A stretch of DNA of 64,000 nt from Arsenophonus sp052401645 (lineage in GTDB: Bacteria > Pseudomonadota > Gammaproteobacteria > Enterobacterales > Enterobacteriaceae), in contig CP198939.1 of NCBI GenBank assembly GCA_052401645.1, positions 1,240,001 to 1,304,000 on the forward strand, in the 5' to 3' direction. Below are positions 55,671-64,000 of the stretch, in pieces. The position numbers and the translations under genes were made by a program. The notes beneath the pieces are model-generated. The model searched no databases. It was given only the letters and a program-made list of their open reading frames with translations, and was not told the origin of the DNA. Position 1 is the first letter of the stretch. Each line of letters opens with the position of its first letter.

Positions 55671-56467
55671 TAGTAAAATTAAAATATAAAAAATTTTTAT
55701 TAATAAGAACATAACTATAATTGTCTTATATTACTTTACCACTAACATATTCTATTATAAAGTATTTTACTTTTAAAACTATTTTTATTGATAAGAGAAA
55801 TTAATAAAGTTTTTAAAACTATAAAAGCTTAGATATTTCAGTATGTTTTAATACAGCAAGCAGATCAGAAAACAATCATCATTATTTGTTGTTCAATAAT
55901 AAAATTATATAATTGATGATTAATTTTTACATCAATATAAATATTGAATAATTAAATAAATACTAAAGATTAATAATCTTAACTTAGAAAATTTATAGAT
56001 ATTTATGTTTATCTAAATAAATAATCATCTTAAGAATAATTTACTACAATAATATTTTATTAATAATTACCATATCTCCGTATTAATTATACGATATCTC
56101 AATTATTAGATTATATTTTACTAATATAATTTATACTAAATCTATAAGATGGAAAATTCTATATTCTATATACAATAAAGTTTTATGAATAATGAATTAC
56201 CATAAAGATAACAATTAAAATCTAGTAAATATTATTCAGATATATTAATATTATGATATAGATTTATTGATATCTTTAATTAATAATACTATTTATCATA
56301 AAAAAGTTTTTAATTAATACTAATAACATAAAATTAAATATAATATCTTTATATATAATATATTTTTAAATAAATTATTTGATAAGATCGAAATCTTATT
56401 AATATTAATTATTTTAACTATCATCAGAAGTTTAATAAATAAATCAAAAAATAGTTTTAAATTATTA

Positions 56468-56509
56468 AAATATATATTAATTATAATATTATATAATTAA
56501 TATATATTT
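56468..56509. repeat. Perfect inverted repeat, 18-bp arms, 6-nt loop
   Basis: 56468-56485 pairs exactly with 56492-56509. All A-T pairs, with an alternating TA segment that raises the chance of pairing. Confidence 0.82.
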
Positions 56510-56554
56510 ATAATTTTTTATTTTAAACATTTTATATCAATGATATAAAATTTT

Positions 56555-56576
56555 AAATATTAACTAGTTAATATTT
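56555..56576. repeat. Perfect 22-bp palindrome centred on ACTAGT
   Basis: 56555-56565 is the exact reverse complement of 56566-56576; one G-C pair (56564/56567). It lies 45 nt after the 18-bp hairpin at 56468-56509. Confidence 0.75.
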
Positions 56577-57906
56577 TTTATTAACTATGTAATATTAATT
56601 ATTTTTATTGTATAAAATAATATAAAATATAAGATTAAATATGATTATCATAAGGAATATAATCTTCAATATAATTGAAGTTATTTATTTTTAATATTTC
56701 AATATCATTTTTTAAACTCATTATTAAAATAAATTATTATACTTATTTATATTACTAAATAAAAAATGATATACATTATATTATAATGTCTTAGATAATT
56801 ATATATTACATAATATATTATTCTGATTAATTAAACATAATGAATTAATCAATAAGATTCTATCTTATAAAATTTAATTAACTATGATATTAATCAATAT
56901 CATAGCTTATGAATAGACATAGAAGATAATAATATTTATTAGATAAATATAACTTTAGTAAAGAAAATATATTGAGTTTCAAAGAAAATAAGTATATATA
57001 ATTATATTCAATAATTATCATTTTCTTTTAAAAATTTTTTATCAAATAATAAATTTATAGTTTTTTATTAAAAAGAATTAGTTATAATATGAATATATTT
57101 AGATTAAAATAATTTTATCAGAATTTATATTCTAAAGAATCAATTATTTATGATTAATAATTTTTCGTTTCTTAAAATACTATTTATAGATAAAATGTTT
57201 GCTATTTTTATTAATTGATACTTTTGTTGATTTAATTATTAAATAATTTAGTTTTAAGTAACTTTATATTTTATTATAAAGCACAAATACTAATAAAATT
57301 AAGATTAAAATTGAATCAAAATATATAAATTAAATAATATTGATAATTAAATAAAAAGTTATATGTGTAAATATAGATATTGCTATATTAAAAATAAACA
57401 TGTACTTATGATTAATACTATTTTTTATAAAACATATAATTGAAGTAGATCTTTTAAAGAAAAAGTTATAACATAATAGATAATTTATCATAGATAATAA
57501 TATGTATCTACAATTTAAGTTTAAATCAATATTTTACTAACTATCCTAATCATTCCATTACTAAAACTATTAATGAAATCATTTAAATAATATTTATAAT
57601 ATTTTCGTTATAAAATAATCATGATAGTTATCTATACTATTTATGAGTATATCTTTTATAAGTTAATTTTTAGAATTTTAAAATAAAAAGATATTAATCA
57701 TAGTTATTTTTTTAACTTAAAATTTAATTGGTTAATTTCTTAAAATAAAATATATTCTTTCTTTTTTGATGTTTAATTTATATCAGAATAATTTTATAAG
57801 TTCATTTTTTTAAGTAAAATACTGAAAATTCATACTAAATTTTAAATCAATATTTTTATTATTAATATTAATAGAATAAGAAATAAATATTAATATAACT
57901 TCTTAT

Positions 57907-57943
57907 AATTATTCTTAAAATTATTTAAATTTTAAGAATAATT
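57907..57943. repeat. Perfect inverted repeat, 16-bp arms, 5-nt loop
   Basis: 57907-57922 pairs exactly with 57928-57943 around ATTTA; one G-C pair (57914/57936). Confidence 0.88.
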
Positions 57944-59958
57944 TATTTTAATATAACTAAATAATTATTTTTAATTTATTCCATATCATTATTTAATATA
58001 AGTTTAATGAAAATTATTAAGTATATTAAAAAAAAATTATCTACGATTTAACATATTCAGTAAATTAGTAATTTATTGTTCATATATATTAGTGAATCCA
58101 GAAAGTTTGTTGATACTAAAATTGAAGTACTCTCCAAAATAAAACAAATTAATTAATAATGAATATAGTGGATTGCGTGGTAGCCTTAAATCACTATAAA
58201 ATATATTGTCAAGAAAATAATTATTGATAACAGGAAATTATCTGGTTAATTAATATTAATCAAATATGAAATTTTAACGAATAAATTATCTACAATATTA
58301 ATTAAACTCTTATTAATTATATTATATCTAATTTTACTTAGTTACAATTATTATTAATAATAATTAGCATTATTCACTTGATAATAATAACAAGTAATTA
58401 ATTATTTTTACTTATTTTAAGTAATTAAAATACAATTATATTTATCTTGATTAAGATAAATATCTTCAAATTAAATAGTTATTTTGATCTATATATAATC
58501 TATTTTCATTTTTTTACAAGATATTATATTTAATTATTTATTCTTTAATAAAAATTAAAATTAATAGCATACTGTTATAACAGACTTATATTTATTGTCA
58601 TTAAATATATTAATCTTGTTACAACTTTTTATTTACTATTTTAGTAAATAATTAATTTTATCGCAGTATCGCAGAAGTTTATATTTTAAATTCATAATAA
58701 TTATAACTAAACTATAATTTAGATTATTTTTTAAATTATATAAAACTAATGATGATTCTATTAATTGTTTGTATTTTTTATTTATAATCAATTATATTAT
58801 AAAAGTGATTTTATTCTCTTTTAAATATATTAAAATATATATACTTATATATCTTTTAATATATCTATAATATAGATCTTTATTTTTTATTTAATTATTA
58901 TTCCATGCTATATATAGTGATATTTATAAATAGAATATTATTCTTAATAATAAAACTTTATATATTGATATATTTTCTATTATATCATTATTTTATAATG
59001 ATGAATTTTATATTTAAGAAATTAAAGAAATATTAATAATTAAAGTGTAATAATAAATAAAAAATTATGATCAGTAATTAAAAGAAATAATTTTCTTAAC
59101 CAAATTTAAAATTAAGTAAAATTATATATTATATATTTATAATATAAATTATTCTGATCACGTTATCAAATTTTAACTAGTATTTATATTTAAAATTGAA
59201 CTACGATAATTTTATCAGAAATTACTAGTTACCTATTGGATTATTAATTATTTTATATAAAATTTTTACAATTGTTTAAATCATTATTTGAAAATATAAT
59301 TTATATAATATTTATTAGTGAATAAAAAAGCTATTATTAGAGTATTCTTATTATAAATAGTTAAATTATTAACTTAAAAACTTTTTTAAAATCATTAAAT
59401 CTATTGTATATTTATTATTAATTAATAAATTACATTAAATCATGACAACTAGGATGTCATAATAGTAATAAGTATTAATAATAAATGAATTAAATCTTTT
59501 AATTAAATTATCTTTCTTTTTGTTAACAATTAATATTAATTGAGTTAATTAAAATATATTTTAGTAAGAAGTGAATAAAAAAAATAACTTCTTATTAAGA
59601 ATATTATCAATATCTTTATTTTGTAATTTATTTTATCTAATTTCATTAGAGTAATTAATTTTAATAATAAAAAATTAATTTCATGTATCCATTTTATATT
59701 TGAAAACAAAAATTAATAAACTTAGAAACAAAATAACTTAATAAACCAGTTATTTATTACTAAATTAATTTAGTTATAGTTTGTAAGTAAGTTAATACAA
59801 AAGATAAAGTAGAAAAAATAATGAATTTAAGTATTACGTTTAAAATAAAAATAAATAAATTATTTCTATGAAAATATATTTATTAAGAAAAATACTTAAC
59901 TATTATATTTCTATTATTTAATAAATTTTACCTCATATAATTAATTTAAAAAAAGAAG

Positions 59959-59985
59959 ATAAGAAGTATACTTCTTATTTTTTTT
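59959..59985. terminator. 20-bp palindrome followed by T8
   Basis: 59959-59978 is a perfect palindrome with AAGAAG/CTTCTT arms and is followed by T-run bases to 59985; A-rich sequence precedes it. The form is that of an intrinsic terminator for plus-strand transcription, but the nearest known plus-strand gene, ssrA, ends 10 kb upstream. It may be a fossil or simply a member of the palindrome set. Confidence 0.35.
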
Positions 59986-61132
59986 AAAGTTAGTATTAAA
60001 AAAAAGAGAATATCATGATGATTATTGAGATGATAGAAAATAAAATCAATCACTTTTATAGAATTATATTAATATAAATATTAAATAAAATAGTTTTCAT
60101 TATAAAAATAAATATTATAAATTAATAAAAAATTTATTATTAATATAATTAATAATATTTTATATAGATTATAATAGAATTATCATTCTATTTTATTATC
60201 AATAAGATAGTATTTAATATAATTACTTTTAGATTAATATTTATTTTTTAAATTAATTGAATAATTATAAAAAACTCTTAAATGATATATAAGTAATTTA
60301 ACTAATATATTATAATTTATAATTTTCTAAAATATCTAAATTATTTTTTAAGCAAGAAATACATTAAATAAAATCGTTAATAATCATATTAAATACCTTA
60401 ATTTTAACCTTTGGTTTTTGTAATTAGTATGATATAAGAATTCTAAATTTATTATTCTGAAATAATTTTTTATTATATTGAAATATATGAATATCACTTA
60501 ATATAATAATTATTGATAGTTAAAACTTTTTTTAAAAAAATTATTATATTTTATTTAAAATCCTTTTTATTTAATTTTATTATAAATAAATATTTATATT
60601 TATAATTATCTAATTTTTTTATTTATTATCATTTTAATAAACCTCGTTACTATCAATAAAATATCATGATAATAATTAATAAAAAACTAAAAACTATTTT
60701 TATAAAATATTTATTATATATATCATAATCGTTTAATACTTATCAATAAAATTAAATAAGAAAAAATATGAATTTTATTCATTACTAAACGTTTTGATTC
60801 TTATTAAGTAAATTTACTAAATAATATTATAAATTAAATTATGAATTTAAATTACTTATATATTATAATATTAACCATATTTAATTTTAAAATATTAATT
60901 AATAATAAAGAAATACAATTATTACTAAAAATAGTTGTAAATAAGCTAAAAAATTATATATCTATATCAGATATATTTAATAAATAATTGTATATTTTAT
61001 TTTGTTTTAAATTAAATAGTTAATTTAAAAATTATAAATTAATATTATCTGATAAAACATGAAATTTTCATAAAATATTTATTTCAACCATCAATAATTT
61101 CGTGGAAATTATATAAAATTAATTTAATCAAC

Positions 61133-61156
61133 TAATATTTTATTAATAAAATATTA
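61133..61156. repeat. Perfect 24-bp palindrome, no loop
   Basis: 61133-61144 is the exact reverse complement of 61145-61156. All A-T pairs. Confidence 0.68.
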
Positions 61157-62015
61157 AATAATATTAATTAACTATTAATGTTTATTTAATGATTTAAAAA
61201 ATTTTTTTAAAATAAAAAATAAGATGAGAAATACTATTAAACAGATTGACATCTTAATCACTATATTAGCTATATAGTTAAATTTATTATATGGATTATT
61301 TAGTATCAGTAAATATTTATTATTAATATGATTGATGAAACTCTATTTTTAAAATCTTAATGCTCTTAAAATAATAATAATTAATAAATTTATTTTGATA
61401 ATAATTTATTAAATAAGTTAAAGGTATATGTAAATTTTCTCTAATTTTATATAAATTAATGATATTCATAATATATAAAAATTCTATATGTGATGTTATT
61501 TATTATATTTTTTTGATAAATAAACGATAATAATTTATTATTATATTATAAGTTTTAATTTTAAAATAACAATATATTTGGTTTAATATTTGTTAATTAA
61601 TTAATAGATAAAACAATATTATCATTTTTATTTTTCAAATAAAATTGATTAAAAATTTTATTTTTTACTATTTAATTCAGAAATTAATATTAATAAAAAA
61701 TAACTATAATATGTATACATTAACTAATATATCTAAATGATATTTATATCTATAAATAAAAAATAAATAATATTTTTAAACTAAAAAATTTATATTTTAT
61801 CTTTATTTCTAACTAAATAATCAAATCAATATTCTTTTCACTGTTATATCTTCAGCATACCTTAATAAGTATTATTATTTATAATATAAATTATACAGTT
61901 AATTTTATAAATTAAGAATAAGTTTTATTATTAATAATTTAATATTAACTTATAAAAATAAATCAATTGTATATAAATATTGTTGGTATATTATTTGTAT
62001 ATACTTTTCCGTGAT

Positions 62016-62052
62016 TCTTTTATTTTTATTTAAGTAAAATAAAAATAAAAGA
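62016..62052. repeat. Perfect inverted repeat, 16-bp arms, 5-nt loop
   Basis: 62016-62031 pairs exactly with 62037-62052 around AAGTA; one G-C pair (62017/62051). Pairing resumes for one A-T pair beyond a single mismatch. Non-coding. Confidence 0.85.
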
Positions 62053-63938
62053 TTGTAAATTACTTTAACATAAAACAATATTAATTTTTTGATATTTTAT
62101 ATAAAATAAATATATATTTAAATCAAAAATATTACTAATTATAATTTAGAATAATAAATTATTTTGTTAATGAGATTAGAATTTAGTTAAGTTAAATAAC
62201 ATCTAATAACAAATATGAAATAATGTTTGACAAAATATCTCTATATATAGATGAAAATTAACTATAAGTAAATAAATATAGTAAAAACTTATTTAAAATA
62301 TACTAGTTAAAGCTATTTTAAATTAAAAATATTTATTTTCAATAAATTATATATTATATACTTTATTTATTTATCCATTAAATAGATATCTGCTATTAAA
62401 AAATCGAGATAAAATAATTATTTATTAATGTAATTGATATTTTTTTTAAAATTATTTATTTTGATTATTCAATTATCGTATCTTTATTTTTTAAAATTTA
62501 CCGTTATAAATTATTTTACTTATTAATGAAATTGTTCTTAAGCAAATTTAATATAATTAAATATTTAAATTAATTAATTTTGAATTTATTTAATATTATA
62601 TTTTAACATTTTTAATATATAATTAATATCGTTAAATTAGTTTCGTTAAAATAATAATAAATATTAAATTAATATCGATAATCATCAAAGTTAAATATTT
62701 AGTATAAAGATACTTATAGGTTAATAATAAAATAGAAAAATACTTTAATAAAACAATTTTTTTATTAAATAAAATTGTTAATTACAAAATAAAATAAAAA
62801 AACAAAATATTCGTTTTATTTAATTATTAATGTTTTATAAAACTTATATATTAATAATAATATAAATAAAAAATAACGTTTAATTTAGCTATTATGAAAA
62901 ACTTTATATATAAATTATATAATAGTTTATTACTTGATATTGATATAATAATAATCACTAACTTTATTAATTTCTTGATTATTAATTTATAATAATATTT
63001 TCTATTATTCTATTAAAAAAATAAATATCTAAAAACATATATATATTTTTATATAAGTATTAAAATATAGAAAACATTAATTTATAAAAATATTTTTCAC
63101 CTTATTTGGATTCTAAAAATAATTTAATCATTAAAACATGTTATTTATTAAATTTATATAACTATAACCTTATTATTTATTATGGCAAAGATAAAATAAA
63201 GAGAAGATATTAAGAAGAGTATTGAAACCGAAATAATATAGTAAAAAATTTATCATATATAATAAAATTACTCTTAATTATATTTTAGATAAAATCTATA
63301 TTTAATTAGTAAAATAGATAATAAAATTTATTTATATAATTAAACATAAATATTTATTATTTAAAAAATAAATTAAATAGAATAAAATAAATCACTATAA
63401 TTAAGATTAATTATATCAAAGTAAATAAAAAATAGATTTTTTTATAATATTAAGTTAATAGTAAATATTATTCTTTACAATATTAAAAATGAAACAAAAT
63501 GTAATGAATTATCTTATCTATTTTATTCATAACTAAAATAAAATTATTTAGAATAACAAAAAAATACTTGGATATTATACTTCAATTTTTTATTTTAAAA
63601 GTATTTATTTTTAATAAGCTTATTAATAAATAAGAAGTATTACTTTATATTAACTTAATATACTACAAAACAGATTAAAATGAATTAAAATATTAAAACT
63701 TGAGAATTTTTTATAAATTATATCCTAATAATATATAAATAAAAATTACATACTAAAATAGTAAAACAATATTTTAAATATGTTTATCTGTATCAAAGAA
63801 TAACATACAATTAGAATTATATATAAAAATACTTAATATATAAATTATATATTTATTAAAAATAAAAGATAAAAAATATTTGTATATATTTTCATTTTGA
63901 TATCATCGAGTTTATTTTAATTATATAAGGATTGGTGA

Positions 63939-64000
63939 GTGGTGAAAAAACAACAAAATTACATTATATCACTTAAACAACAATTAAAGTATCATGAATA
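63939..64000 (+). CDS. ligA: NAD-dependent DNA ligase, N-terminal fragment (cut by window end)
   Basis: The frame enters at GTG 63939 or GTG 63942, after AAGGA at 63927-63931 (7 or 10 nt spacing) and an in-frame TGA, and runs off the window. From the second GTG it reads KKQQNYIISLKQQLKYHEY, resembling the start of E. coli LigA ([20 protein letters not shown]): the spacing of the LxxxLxxHEY helix that contacts NMN is the same. LigA seals nicks in replication and repair using NAD+. Only about 20 residues can be seen, so the call is likely rather than certain. In E. coli ligA is not near ssrA. Confidence 0.65.
   Translation, partial: MVKKQQNYIISLKQQLKYHE

Larger units (their letters stand above)
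49456..63938. other. 14.5-kb gene desert between ssrA and ligA
   Basis: The largest gap in the window. I find no protein-coding frame of credible length, no tRNA or rRNA, no insertion sequence and no replication-origin motif cluster. GC is even lower than elsewhere. What it does contain is the densest group of perfect short-loop inverted repeats, listed separately. Slightly richer patches at 55845-55935 and 58090-58235 could be fossils of genes. The segment also marks a break from E. coli order, because ligA is not next to ssrA there. Confidence 0.65.

Noticed and set aside
58140..58200. Possible tRNA-like segment containing GTGGTAGCC
   Set aside because: No acceptor stem, anticodon arm or T-arm can be folded around it.
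49456..63938. Possible replication origin in the large desert
   Set aside because: No cluster of DnaA boxes (TTATNCACA) and no dnaA, gidA or rpmH nearby; low GC alone is not evidence in this genome.
1..64000. CRISPR arrays and insertion sequences
   Set aside because: No regularly spaced direct repeats and no transposase motifs or target-site-flanked inverted repeats were seen; the inverted repeats found have no intervening gene.

Overview
The window comes from a strongly reduced, extremely AT-rich gammaproteobacterial genome of the Enterobacterales type, most simply an insect-type endosymbiont. The recognisable genes keep the order and strand of the Escherichia coli chromosome segment running from glyA through purL, tadA, yfhL, acpS-pdxJ, era-rnc-lepB-lepA, rpoE, ung, grpE, nadK, bamE, rnfH-ratA and smpB to ssrA. 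Only about one third of the 64 kb is coding. The rest is stop-rich DNA of very low GC where ancestral neighbours (for example recO, rseABC, recN and the glnB-glr region) have eroded past recognition. A two-domain glutamine-dependent NadE between glyA and purL is a difference from E. coli.

Layout. 1-3321 is gene-free. glyA (3.3-4.6 kb), nadE (6.1-7.7 kb), purL (11.6-15.5 kb) and tadA (18.5-19.1 kb) are isolated minus-strand genes separated by 1.5-4 kb deserts. 21.4-28.2 kb is the densest part: ferredoxin yfhL (plus strand) meets acpS-pdxJ tail to tail, then era-rnc-lepB-lepA on the minus strand. rpoE (31.7-32.2 kb) stands alone. A four-gene chaperone-usher fimbrial operon (36.5-41.1 kb, plus strand) with four open frames sits between rpoE and ung. 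ung, grpE, nadK, bamE, rnfH, ratA, smpB and the tmRNA gene ssrA fill 43.0-49.5 kb. A 14.5 kb desert follows, and the last 62 bases are the start of what looks like ligA.

Function. The retained set is housekeeping: one-carbon, purine, NAD(P) and vitamin B6 synthesis (glyA, purL, nadE, nadK, pdxJ), acyl-carrier activation (acpS), translation and ribosome rescue (tadA, lepA, era, smpB, ssrA), protein secretion and outer-membrane assembly (lepB, bamE), stress response (rpoE, grpE behind a sigma-32-like promoter) and uracil repair (ung). The fimbrial operon is the clear exception and implies a secreted surface polymer in an otherwise minimal genome.

Most notable observations. (1) The non-coding DNA is full of long perfect inverted repeats with very short loops: at least 13 have arms of 15-22 bp and many more have arms of 10-14 bp; I saw none of this size in genes. 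(2) The fimbrial operon is open throughout. (3) RNase III has Asn at the position of a conserved metal-binding Asp, and Era has lost the second Gly of its KH-domain GXXG loop. (4) The tmRNA encodes an 11-residue tag and no 3' CCA. (5) rpoE persists with no visible anti-sigma factor gene.
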